The notes under the pieces were generated by a model. It searched no databases, was not told where the DNA came from, and saw only the letters and a list, made by a program, of their open reading frames with translations. Positions 1 through 13,300 of a stretch of DNA of 64,000 bases are shown piece after piece. Location of the stretch: assembly GCA_036345935.2 (NCBI GenBank), contig JADWOT020000009.1, positions 6,343,381 through 6,407,380 of the forward strand, given 5' to 3'. The translations under genes and the position numbers were made by a program. Position 1 is the first letter of the stretch. Each line of letters begins with the position of its first letter. The stretch is from Taenia hydatigena (Eukaryota > Platyhelminthes > Cestoda > Cyclophyllidea > Taeniidae).

Positions 1-260
1 GTGCCTAAAATATGTGCTCCCTCCGCTGCAACTCACTGCATCTGTAGGTAGGCATCGAACAATTGTTTACTAGCTAATGTATATTTAACTCATTAAGAGG
101 AATCTTTTATGCCTAAAAATAAGAACTTTTTTGGTTGGGAGAGGTCAAAGGATAGAGGAATAAAATAATGACATGTTGATAATCACCAATTAACTCTTCC
201 GAGAGTGATGTTCAGGGTTGCATTTCATGCCTCCTACTCATTTTTTTTTCACCTTATTAG
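1..260 (+). other. Intron upstream of first visible FEZ-like exon
   Basis: AT-rich sequence with no open frame of note, ending in a T-run and CACCTTATTAG at 260, which is the splice acceptor of the first visible exon. It is read as the 3' part of an intron whose upstream exons lie outside the window. Confidence 0.6.
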
Positions 261-3200
261 GTCAAAAATTTGAGCTACTTTAAAATATGCTTTGGAACCG
301 AATTTTCTGACGATGACGATGAGGAAGAAAGCGATGATCAGTCGCTGGAAGAAAAAAACATCACGACCACCACCGCAGAAATCAACGAAAATGATCTCAC
401 CCCTTCTACGACCAGTTTACCTAACGTGGTGGTAAGTAAAAAAAGTTTCGAGGAATAACGCCGATGCCGTTAGTCCAACATTTCAATCCTACTGCCAAAA
501 ATGCCACCGCCTGGTGGAGATCACTGCACACATGTGGCTACACGAACCGAGTTGCGTCATCTCGCATAGCGGAGTGATCTCAACCGAAACGGGAAACATT
601 TGCATTTTTACTAACTGCCGTGATGGATGTTTGATATCCACTTAACAGCTAAATACCAATTTCAGTGTAATTATGAAACCATGAAGAACTAGACCGCATA
701 CTTTTTTGTAGAATCAAAAATGTCATTAACATTGCTTCTTTGATTGATGAATGTGTCTGCTGCAACAAGAATTGCGTTCATTACGAAATCATTTCACAGA
801 ACTTATGTGCGCTAAAACGAACGAACACCCTCACTGGATAGTTATAAGTCATCCTGCAGTGGCCTGTGCCGCCCACTGGCACGTTGTTAGTCAGCTACGA
901 GTCAGTTGTGCCACGCAAGTGGGCGAGAAAGCAAATACACCCGACCCCAAGATTAAGAAATATGTATGAAGCACATAACGACACCGTATTTGTTCCTATT
1001 TTTTGTAAAAACGTAGTTAGTATACGTGCGGATGTTTGAAGGCACGAGTTGTTGCAATTCAACCGCCATTAATTATCAATTGACCGTCTTTTTAAGAAGA
1101 CCACCGCCATTTACCGTAGGTTATAAGCTCTCCAAAGCACCGCTTAATTCGTGGTTGTAAGTTTTCTATGGTCATGAACGGTAATTAGTGTAATTTATCA
1201 ACTCTACGCACAATTTTGTGTCCGTACCGCATAAATTAGCCCACACCACGCAACACATTTTTGAATAGAAAGGTGATTAAACCGAGTTTACTTCAAGCTT
1301 AAACGTTGGGCAGTTAACTTTTAGGTCACAGCCATAGAAATGTAACAGCTCAAGTACTTTTAAGTACCCTTATACGTAAGATACAGTTTGTCTTGCCGAA
1401 GTAACGACGAACCGTTGACAGTATGGTAGTTTACATTTTCAAACGCCTTGGATTGATCGCATAGTCTGAGGAAGAAAAAAGCAATCTACCTTATGATTCA
1501 CTACCACTTCAAATAAAACTTAGGATAAACCCCTTTCAGGTCAGGTCAAACCGTTACTTCGATCCCGTTGAATGATAATACTTGCTGACTGTCAAGTAGC
1601 TACGTTGCATTGCTTAGAATACAGAACGAAAGTTATTAATGGGTATTCCACATACATTCCGAAGCCTAATAGGAATATAATCGAGATCCACACGGAACTG
1701 TGCACATGATAGCACTCTTGGCCGGGAGGAAGAAATGAAAAGAAGGAAGCAAAAGGCGGAGCAGGGTAATATGCCTGATTTAACAGTTGACGGAAAAAAA
1801 TCATGTGCTTTTTGAAGGGAGACTTTTAGACCCCGGCTTTGTTTAGCTGTCAATGGCAACTGTTTTCTGGTTGGGCATCACATTTATCTCTGCAGTGGTT
1901 TGTCTCATGTGTCTCATGTGAGTCCATATTTCACTAAAAAACTACATTTCTCTGTTAGAATCAACACTACGGAATGGCAGGATTCCTTTTTTACAATAAA
2001 ATATGTGGCTACTTCTGGATGAAATAAGCATTCATGTTTTTTCTAGTTTCCGTTGCCTTTTCTGCAAGTTATGCTGAGACTCATTTTTTTAGCCCAAGAA
2101 ATCACTGGTAAGGGTCTGCTTTCTTTCGGCCGCAACTTCAGAGTTGGTATGCAGATATTTCTCGATGTTTTAAAAACATTTTAACTAATTTAAACTTGCA
2201 TAAAATGTGCCTTTTTTAAACAAAAGTATTAAGTCGAATGTGGACCAGAGATTTGTTCTTCAGCAGGACAACAGAAAGAGTGAAATAGGATCTGGCAATA
2301 GTCTGACTAGTGTAAGGTAAAATGGGCTCTGAGTTGTTTCACTTTTATAAACGATGTGAGAAAAAACCATTGCCAAGACAAGAGCAAGTAGAAGACAATA
2401 AACTTCCAATGAATTCTTCTTTTTTAATAAATTTCAATTGTCTTGAGGGCTTCCATTCCACCTAGAACAAGCAAGGCTCTTTTCTCTTTAATCAAGAATG
2501 ATTAAGCAGTTGAACATCAGTCTTTTTTAGAGGGAATAAAATGCAAATGTACCACCAACTGTTAGACGTTTCAGTATGGTTTACATTGGAATAAACATAG
2601 CATCTTCTATGTCAAAAATGATGCGTGCAGTAGTTCTCTGTCAGTCGTGAATATGATTTGCAGTTGAAATAGTAAAAAAAACGACTAGCTCAGAGTTTAC
2701 CTAAACTGCATTTTTTCAAATTCAGATCGGTGTAATCGAAACCGAAGACGGTATGCTATCACCACAGTTCCTTGCAAACCTTTCGCTTCCTCAGATTCAG
2801 CTTATTGTCAACGATTTGCTCAACCAAATAAGTGGTAAGCAAAGCTTGCGTGTAAATGCTGAAACCAGAAACATTTAAATCTAATGCATGAATTGCCTTT
2901 AATAGAAGTAACCATTCGAAACGCGCAATTCAAGGAACTCGCAGCTAAACGTATTAAATAATTTATGCCTTATTTGCACACGCTTTGGGGTCTTTTATGA
3001 GCACGCTTATTTCCAGCGCCTTTTGTCTCTAGGTCTTAAGTACGAATCTTGGAATTTGCTACTTAGCTAATTAATCTAAACATAATTTTTCCCATAGGTT
3101 GACAAATCAACATAAATAAGATAATGTTTGGTATATTCTGGGAAGAAAATGTAACTAAAAATTCAAAATTTGAAGGTGGGTGTGAATGTTCGAGAAAAGT

Positions 3201-6200
3201 TCAGGGGTTAGCACTTTTGGTAGTTTACCAAAACGTTTCTCCATACAGTCCGTCAAACTTAATGGGCTCGAAGATCAGCACCTTCTTCGAGGTCAAGAGA
3301 AGTAGTGAATAGACGCGGCCAAATCCCCTACCTCATAATTTATAGAAAGTATACCTGATGGCCAATCTATGAGGCCTAAACAAAACAGCAGCATTAACAA
3401 TAGGAAACGCAAGACAATGCAACTTAAATGGGGAAGCTGATACCCCTAGTGCGATTCTAACCAGTCTGGCTTCACTTCTGTTCATGGAATTCGGATGAAG
3501 AGTGGACTGACTAGGACCGTAAATATATGGCACCATCACTGAGGCAACCCGCATTTGTGTCTGCTATTCCTACTGGAATCGATATTAAGGGTGATAGGTG
3601 ACATCTTGTTGACTTTCAGAACTATAAAATTATTTGTACCTGTCAGGTTGTGTGCGTTGTTATCCATCGAATTACACGAAAGTAATGTTGACTTTGGAAT
3701 CAATTTCCACATAAAAAGGGAATGCATTTTTATTTGGCTAATCGAATTCCGAATTAATAATGCCTAATAGGTTGAGACTTAAAATGCTTAAATACCTATT
3801 AAAGCATTGTTTTAAGTGCGTTTTGTCACCAAAGGCTCCGGGACCTTCAGAACTAGCTTTTCGAATCGAAATTGAAGCATTCAGGTGTATATCAGAGTAT
3901 GTGTGGAAATCGCCGCCTTCCATCTGGTGGCATTTGCAAGGAAAGTTCATCTACTTGGATTAAGCTCGATAGTCCGGTGATGGGGTCAAAAAATATAGGG
4001 TGGCGATTTTATTGTAAACTTGCCTGCACATCAATAGCGCTTTACGTTCTGAGGTTCCAAAAATGCCGTTGTGCAAAATATGCACTAATGAAATCGCTTC
4101 GAAAAGGGGAGATCGTGCAACCTCTAAAATCAACACTAGGCTGAACAGGTCAACGGAGAGTTTGCATGCTCTTTAGAAATGTCAAAAAACGAGGTTATCT
4201 TTCTCACTTGTGTTTATTCCCTTTGTGTGGGATTCAATGAACAGGGTTTCACTTGCTGACTTAAGCTAATTCCTATAATCACGATCTCAGTGAGTTTTAA
4301 AATCCCTACAATTGACCACTTTTTTGCTTTAAAAAGTATTGCTTTTATTTATTTTGACGATTAATTAAGTACTTCCTGATCACAATGAAAGAAGCCTTGG
4401 GGACAAAGTATTTGATTTTGAATTCATGTCAAATCACGAGTCTTAAGCGCTTCATCAAATATCTAAGCTGATTCACAATTACCTTAGGAGCAATTGTGAT
4501 TTGCTGTAGGATGCGCTTACTGCGTGTAGCGAAACACAGGCACGTGTGGAATGCGTTGGCTGTGGAAAAGGACAAAGATAATTGGAGTCAAACTGTACCT
4601 CTGCGAAGGTTGAAACATTGATTGCCATGCCTCTTTATTTTCCCTGCACTTTAGTCACTGCACGGAAGAGAAAGTAATTGCCTTAGTCGCTTTTTGGATT
4701 AAATGACTTCACTTACCCTGATCTAGTCCTACTATCAATTCGTTTCTAATCCTGCCTATGGGTGAAGGGTAGCTTTCCAAACGGTAAAATTACGGACTGG
4801 TAGGACTCGGTGTTCAGCTCATGATAAAGTACGACAATAGTTGAGAGTAGTCATCTAGAAATTGGCAGAATGATCAAGAACACAATGCAATTTTATGCTC
4901 GTGCAAAGCTAGGAGAAAAGTTGAATTACATTTCGCGTAAAACTACCAGTAGCATTTGGGGTTAATCCAAATATGGTTGTCCAGCACATCACACTGCGTA
5001 TAAACAATGATGAATTGCATACTTTTGGCCAGTTGAGATGTTTTTGGGGATCACATGATTTCAAATGAAGTCGAAGCATGCCATCCTCTGCGGGATTATA
5101 TGTGGTATAAGCAAGGACTCTTTATATTTTCCCAAAATTTTCCTAGCATAGTGATATAATTTCGTTTTATAACATAAGTCTCAAGGTCCCAAGAGATTTC
5201 CTTATAAGTGAGGCAAAATTTATGACTCATCATCAATTTTATACCTTACAAAACCGGCACATAAAAATTTAACATCCTTATTCATTGCAATATGAGAGCC
5301 TTCACAAAAATATTACACTAACTAGAGTAGCACGTAAGGCCTACTAATGGTCTTTATTTAAAACCAATTTAAGGGACGAACAACGGCTGCATAAGCCCAC
5401 TGTCACTGTAGTGCATTTTAGCTGATGAATTAAAGAGGATCAAATAGCTAATTACCGATTCAAAGGGAAGACATGTGAACCTCGGAGGTGGGTAGTGAGG
5501 TAGTTCTGGGTGCTTTAATTACTGGTGAGGGCACATTTATGATTGATCACCCACCTTCGCATCTTACGCGCACGCCCACAAGAAGGGGCGAAATTCTTCT
5601 GCGCAGACGTCCACTCCGCCTTGTGCGTACGTCGTCTCTAAATGTGGGCCAAAACATCTTCAATATTTCTCGTTTGCGGGTCCATTTCGATGGTAATGCT
5701 TGAGCCTTTCTTCAACATTGAAGTAAAAAATCTTGTGGCTACTTGGAAAAAAAGGTGGTCAGAGTATTCACTAAATATGGCGTTATATAGCTGAAATCGT
5801 ACCGCTCATCTGTTATGTTTCAAAGTTGTGCTTTGACTTGAAACATCCATTTAACTGTCAGCGTTTTCTTTACTAATGTGGATGCTTTGGCCACCAACAT
5901 CGACACAATCTCATAATTGTAATAAATTCCCATTTTAGAAAAAAATCTCGAACTTTTGAAGGAATTACCCATTCGTGACGACTTGAATCTCGAAAAGGAG
6001 GAGAAAAAGGCGTATCTGGACAGATGTGCTGCGTAGGTTGCCCAATATTCTTGCCAACAGGGTGCAAATCCTGAAACTGCTTATATGAATCTCCATTACC
6101 ATTAGGGATAAAACAAAACATGAAGGGGATAATAGGCTTGAAATCCACATACTTTAAATGCAGTAACATTAAAAAATGGAAGTTCGCCTCGACGGCTTGT

Positions 6201-7395
6201 GTCTTAATCCTTTGCACCTGGCCTATCGCCTTTAAATGGAACTGCTCTGGTTCCAACAATGCCCAAGCTTTAAAAGTTCTGTTATGTTATTTTCAGTGCT
6301 TAAAATGTTACTACTTATGTTGTAGACACACAAGGTGTCATGCACTACGACACACGGTTGGAATTTGCGAGTTCATTAAGCCGTTGAAGAAACATAATCG
6401 GAGTATAATAGTTTGTCACGTTGCAGGTGATAGAATCAGTTGAAAATGAAGCAGAATTGAATCATTTCAGGGTTTAATTATTTGAAATACTCCTATTGAA
6501 TCGTCTTAAGCGTCTTGGGGTAAACTAACGGCCTCGTATTTATTTGTAAAGTGAATCTCTCGTTTCCTTGCAAATGTATGATCCAGGAGTTTCTGTTGTT
6601 TGCTCGTACAAACATTTCAACTCTGGTGAGACCTATTCGTTAATATCACAAACATTTTTAGCAGCCTTCACATAGCAACGTCAACATAATGGAATCTTTT
6701 TATACGGGAAAATTGTCTAAATTGTTAGCTTGTGGCGGTTTGCTGCGTGGTAGAAGGGATAATTAGTCTTGAGAAAATAAACACATCATTGATACGGCCA
6801 TTTTGTGCAGCAAGAGGTTCTAGGCACCTGGCTTCTCATAGAACACCCATCTCCCTTGGTTGTGGGAGAGTTTCCGTTAAATTTAAAAATTTGCATAAGA
6901 GATTTGAGGCAACGTTATGTTTGAAGTCGTGTGAACCGTGCATAAATTAAGCCACATGAAGGAGATATGTGCTATTATTTTATTAGTAAGTCGTGACCGA
7001 TGCAAAGAGACCATCCTGTTCCGGCTATTCTAAATGGACATTTTACTGAAATTTTATAAGTAGGTGATATTTATCTCAACAGGCAATACCGTGCGATCAG
7101 CCATCATCCAGTGGAGCGCTCCTATACTTCGTCCTTCCGTCCGAATAACTTGACATCCGCAGATGCATTTAACCCAAATCCTGAGTACCGATATCCCTTC
7201 AACTCACCACCTCTGCGCACGCCCCTTGAAAACAGCCAGCGCGTCATACCGACGACAGAAGCCCCGACCACCATCCCGACGACTGTGGGAGCGCGTCTAA
7301 AAACATGCATCACTCGATTCTTTGGCTCTCACCGCTCACACCAGCCCCAGCCCTCGTCTTGTAATGATGCTAATCTAAAATCATTGTCATTTTAA
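261..7395 (+). CDS. FEZ/UNC-76-like adaptor protein, C-terminal 228 residues (5' partial)
   Basis: Four exons join in phase: 261-431, 2726-2834, 5939-6032 and 7083-7395 (stop included). All borders are GT...AG (donors GTAAGT, GTAAGC, GTAGGT), and phases 0, 1 and 2 match across the three introns, which is strong support. Exon 1 holds an acidic run (SDDDDEEESDD) followed by a Thr-rich segment. Exons 2-3 encode an amphipathic helix ending in LLKELPIRDDLNLEKEEKKA, which resembles the conserved coiled-coil core of FEZ/UNC-76 proteins (an EL..RD.L..EKE.K pattern). Those proteins are kinesin-1 cargo adaptors for axonal transport and are cytosolic. The last exon is Pro/Thr/Ser-rich (PTTEAPTTIPTT) and does not look like the FEZ C-terminus. 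The start and N-terminus are outside the window. The exon chain is firm; the family assignment is moderate and rests on one motif. SCHIP1, which has a related coiled coil, is an alternative. Confidence 0.6.
1901..1918 (+). repeat. Two tandem 9-bp copies of TGTCTCATG
   Basis: Perfect duplication of TGTCTCATG followed by a further TG, inside the first visible intron of the FEZ-like gene. It is probably replication slippage and no function is implied. Confidence 0.6.
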
Positions 7396-10300
7396 CGCAC
7401 TGTCAATAATTAAGTTGCAATATTTATTTTCGTAAAACCTATATACGAAAAAATATATTGCGGCCCCAGTCTGCTGTAAAATCTGCAACTACTTTGGCCT
7501 ATAGCATTAATATGGTGTTTTAAGATCTCTTAGGTTAGCTTAGCCTTACATCTAATACATAAGTGTAAACCATCACAATCTCGAAACATCACGTTTTACG
7601 AATCACGAGATATCACATTTAATGGAATTTTGGCTGTCATCGTGTCAGAACTTTCCCTATAGAGGGCGTTAGACTTCGTGTCAAAACGAAGGACCTGACA
7701 GCTTGCATGCAGCCATGATCGAAATATCTCTGAGATCAAAAACAAATAACTAATTTGTTTGCCACCAATTTTTGATTAAAGTTGGACTTTAGGTGCAAAA
7801 AGCTTTTATTTTGCATTAATGTTCCATAATTTGTCAATGTACAAGCAAGGAATGTATTCAGTGTAGTGAGACAGCTAACTTTAATGACGCTGGAATTTTG
7901 TGTTAATTGTAAACTAAGTGCATAATGAGTCACATTCACCCTGTTAAATCGTCCTAAAATATTCCCAAAATTACGGACTCAGTTCGAATATGTTGAATTT
8001 AGGTGATTAAAAATCTGTACGAACGTCACAAGTCGTTGAGCATAAAGATTTTAACTTGGTCTTGGAAAAAGGTGTAGGCGTGTTTCTAAATTCCACGTTT
8101 TAAAATAGAGATAAGAGGTGCTCTTTTGCTTCGATGCCCCGGCACCGACTCAACCGTCGAGGTAACCCACCTAGAAGTTTGAGCGTCTAAGTTTTACGAC
8201 CAAACGTCACTTTAACATCTAATGTTCAAGAAATAGCTCCACAGAGTCCAGTATTGGATTGACGATGTGAGTTCTAGACAATCCCACGTCTACCTTCTGG
8301 CCGCAAGTTTTGTCTTCTTATTTCTGAGGAGAGCAAAAGTAAAGAAGCTCCCACGCATGTGGCATCTTCTGAAAATCATTCTGACTCTTCTAAACTACGC
8401 GCGTATGTTGTTAGCATAAAAGTCCATCCCCACCTTAATTTGTTACTTGTTATCATGTGTCGAATTTTGGATAAAAAAGAAGTGCTTGCAAATAGCAAGG
8501 CGAAATGGGAACAGCTTTTGAAGCCTAACTACTACCGAAAGATCGTTCAACTCGAACATTATATTGTTGTTGTTAACAATGCTGCAAGTAATTCATGTTA
8601 AAATGAAAAGACAAATGGATGAGTAAGCGCTTATCCCCACGCTTAAAATATCCCGCAAAATTTTATAAGCTGCCTTGTGTCTTCCTAAATCCTTCCCCGG
8701 GTGTATGTAAACAACAGATTCTATAGCACGTCCGACTTTTTGCAGCACAGAGGCAAGCAAACCCTGGAATTGTCATACCTTAGTTTGTTTGCATTTGTGG
8801 TTGCTCATCAACCCAGGTTAGAAAGTTAAGTTTTCAAGAAAACATTGCCAATGCATTCTGAAAAAATAGACAGCATAAAACAAATGCGGTTTTTATTTAA
8901 TTTTGCAATTGACAGGCAAGTTTCGCATTTTCATGAAGTACGTAAGGGTTTATTACACTTGCGTTCACTTGGTGCTCAATGGAAGTATTTAGCCGCACAT
9001 TAGAAGTAAGTGTCCCCTGCGAGCAATCATTTCTGCATGAGAAAAGCCTTAAACTCCACCATAGACGATTATTACAGTCCAAGAGTTCATTACGATGGCA
9101 TGCTTAGTGCAGGTTACGCCTGTCCAACTAGTTATTTTTCCAAAGAAAGAACGGTTCAAATCATGAGAATTAAACATAAAGCGCATTTTTCCGCGGACAG
9201 CATTTAGAGAGAAAAACGGAATAAATTAATGTGCTGTGTTAACATCCCATAAAATAGCCGTAAAATTTTAGATTCTGGATTCTAAATTGTAACAAATCGG
9301 TCGAATTTGCAAGCGCATAACAGCCCTTCCGCCGTAATTAAAAATAAAGTTGTGTGTTTCAGCATCTTGCCTAATTTTAGAGTTGTCGCGGGAGCAAATT
9401 AAACTTTACGGCAGTCAAGAGAAACGTCTTTACGTAATCGTGTAGATATTTCATTGAAGGTTCAGCTTTCCGTCTAGTGAATTGTTTTTCCACCACTGCT
9501 CACGGCTGTTTTGTCGACCCTTTCACTCACAGGGTACTTGATGTTCCATTATTCTAATCTACAACGGACTCTCTTTCATTTTTCTTTTTCAACTTTATTC
9601 ATTTCACTGTAACCAAATGTGATGGCTTAAGTATTTAAATCGAGACGTCTTTAGTAACTACTCAATACTGTACTTCTGACAATAGTATTATGTCTGACAG
9701 TATTCACAGCGTACACCACCCTTACGTTTCGCTGAACTCACGATTCACTTAAGTGTGAGAGCGAAGATTTAATTGTAGAAGGAAAAAGTTCTTTTTGGCA
9801 GCTATTTTTTAGGGTTTGGCTGCCAAGTTACGGTTATTTTCTAATCTAACCACCCTTTGGATTTAAGTTTAATCGAAATGATGCAACGTTTGTTGCAAAG
9901 CTAGCTTGTTATTATAGCTAGCTGTTGCTCTAAAGTAAAAGGAATTCAGCCACGACGGTTGTTGGTACATATCAAAGTTGAATTAAGACTTGTTGATTTT
10001 AAGCCGAAGATGAAACAATCTGCGGCGTCACTTTCTCCTCTTACTGCACACAAAGATTAAAATTTCACGGGGCTTTATGATTTTCTGTTCTCGGGATCTG
10101 CTGATAGGAAATTTACAGACTAAACCATATTGCATGAATATTTAGGTGGTGTGCAAAATGACATAATGTACTTAGTATCATCGAAAAATCAGCCGCATGC
10201 TCTTTGTCATTGCATACCTTTAAGAAATAAACTTATTTTAAGAGCAACAATGCATTGATCCTAAACTAATAAACATTTCACCACGGCAAACACTTTCCTT

Positions 10301-13300
10301 ACCTTTAATGCGATTCCTTTTAGAATCTTGTACTGGACTCATTTAATGGCTCAACGCATTTGCTTTAGTCACTTTAATGGGCAGAGCACTAGCTCTTCCT
10401 TATTGGATCAACTAAAATTTACCACTTGCGAAGACAGTAAATTTGTCATGAAAGTGGTTGGTTTTGCTTTCAAATGGGAAATTTATACCCACAGAACATG
10501 GTGAATTTGGTCTTCATCAGTAATTGCAAATGATTACAAAAAACAGAAAATCAACTATTCGCTATTGAGTTAGATGTACACTTAATCGCATCTGACCATA
10601 CAATACATGGTTCATGCTGGATGGCGGCTGAGAGGTTCAAAAGACGAGTGAGACGGTTTCGTAGATTGTTACGAAATAAAGTGACAATAATTTTACTTAA
10701 GGATACTCAGTGAATTGTTGAGCCGGATTCTGAGTAAGATTACAAAGAGTGAACTTATTAAGAATTTTATTGTGGGATCGCCCTGCGATGGGCTAGTAAA
10801 AGTGGACGGATTAGAAGAAGTTTGACCACTGTTATTTTTTGCCAGCATCGTCTCCTGAATCGTGTGGTGCATTTGCTCTGCAGCAAAATAACACCGGCTA
10901 TTCGTAAACTACAGTTTTTTTCAAATGTTGCATTGAATGTGGCAGGGCTAATGATAGATCAGAACTTGTTTTTCAATCAGTGGGAATGTGTCGTCATGGG
11001 AACAAGCAGGTCAGACACTTTCTACATGTAGAATTTTAGCGCTCGTAAAAACATACAAAGTTTAACCAATAATAGTTTGGATTTTTGCATTTAATATGTA
11101 ATATTTAACAAAATAGGAAGTCGAGGTGTGATGTCTTGGCCTAACTTCATTAATGCAGGCCAACGATACGTGACCGCTTCGGTCAAGGGTTGATTGTAAT
11201 AAGTAAGGCAATGGAACCACTCAAGTCGCCTATTTTGCACTATATTACTGGGACCGGTTCAGCGAAACCTATTAATAGTACTGCCAAATAGTTGCAGTTT
11301 AATTTCGTTAAAATTCTTTGCATTCATAACGTATGATATCATCTTAGTCATAAGTTTGATTATTCATCAGAAAATGTATTTTAATGGAGTAAAATAAGTC
11401 CAGCTGGAAACGGTAAGTTATATTAATGAGAGACCTTAAGCAGTCTCTCGTATGCGGCGTTGTAAAAAGTCGTTTCGTTGGGGCGGGTACAAGATATGAG
11501 GGCGCCTTTGATTTTTAAAAAGTAGACAATTGTTATTAAACTCCACTTTGGAAGCTAATCCTGCTTGTCAACATTTCACTAAACCCGGCGAAATACTGCG
11601 AGCTTTTATGCATCCTGTTCCACCGAAATGCATTGTGCAATATGTATTTAGCAGAAGTAAAAAGCTAAGTTGGTAATGCAATAAGATGGCATCAGACGAT
11701 TAGCTTCATTATAAAAATTTTCAAAAGGATTTGACTAAGAAAAATTTTATGGCAATTTTCTATACATTTTGAGCCATTCACGCGTTCATTTTTGAGGCGA
11801 AGTAGTGAGGCACATGGATATCCTTGCCGCATCAAAGTGATTGTGGAAAATGTGTGACATGCAGATACATTCTTGTCAATGAATTCCACCCGAAAACTCG
11901 AGTCCAAAGTATTTATTTTGAACTGCCTAGTCTGCGTTTTCGTGTATGAAAAGCAGCACGCAATAAGGCGCCTTCACTTCCAATGCCATTTGCACAAAGT
12001 AGCCGATGGTAGGAAGAATACAGTTGGAGAAATTTCTTCGAACATCGCCAACAGAACAAACATTCAGCCCCTATTAAAATGAAACTGAAGATTTCTATCT
12101 ACAAATGCAAATGCATGGCGTTAAGCCAATTTGTGAAAATTGCCTTTAAATCGGTAACTCATACAAACAAAATATTTTGTAAAATAAGTACGACAGTTGA
12201 CAGATTTGATCCCAGAACTACATTTCGAACAAGCGACATTAAGAACTAACACCTCTGTTATTTGTGCCGTTGCATATTTTGATCATTCAGTTTAGTGACT
12301 GGACTTGAAATTATCATGAGCATGGAAAATAAATATACTCTGCTTAGAATGGAAAAATCGGACAGAATTAGGCGAATTCCGGGCTCGCATCGCGGGACAG
12401 CGGCGTGAAAGAGCGAAATGACTTATTTTGGTACTTGGAAACAGCTGCTCTATATTAAAGATACACGCTTTTGAACGAGCAGTGTTTCCCTCTGTGATTG
12501 TCACAAATCAAAATGAAAAATGTGTTTTGGAGTTCACGACGGTGTGAAAAAAATTTGCACTCGAAATGGTTCGTAATAACTTATCATTTATTTACCGTGG
12601 GAGCTTGGTGATGGGACGATGAAATCGCATTTCCAGAAACCTTTACGAAGCATTGAATGGATATTTTGTATCGAGTAAAATATATGCCTAATCCACAGCT
12701 TTAAATTGTTTTTACATGTCAAAAAAGAATAGGAATAGTATTTTTATGAAATTGAGCAGCATATCAGTAGATGCTGGCGCTTGATTGAGTCATAACTTCT
12801 TCTATCACGTCCTCACGATTGTGTTGTTATTTACTATCCATGCATTGGGAGTCGACAGGCAAAAACCACTTTTTGGGGTATTTTGGAAGAACCTTAAGTG
12901 AAACTGTCCGATTTTAGAACAATTTGCTTAAGCTGAAATTCGAAATTTCTTAGAAAGCATCAACTGAATTTCCATAGATTCTGTGACAATATTTCCAAAT
13001 AAGCCAAAGGATGAGTAAAGCATGTGTTTTAATAATGTATACTTTCATGGAAATGAAGTTGATTTTTACCATATTTATAAAATTTGAACATGATATGTAT
13101 CTTAACTAGATTAGAAAATCTACAGCCTAATGGTGAAAACAAAATGAGTCCCTTCAGCTTCCAAGAGGCAATTTTCCGTGGAAAGTATAGTAGAAGTATT
13201 TAGTCTTTAAGGTTTTTTTGCTTTCTCAGATGCCTGTCTATAGCCGTACAGTTGGCACTTTGTAAGCTTCATCTTCCAAAGGAAATGAAGGTGTGGTGTC

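Noticed and set aside
5488..5703. Possible extra FEZ-like exon (71 codons)
   Set aside because: It has no pyrimidine tract and its phase does not fit; exons 2834 and 5939 join directly in phase.
5873..6259. 128-codon minus-strand open frame
   Set aside because: It is the antisense shadow of FEZ-like exon 3 (5939-6032), whose splice phases fit both neighbours.
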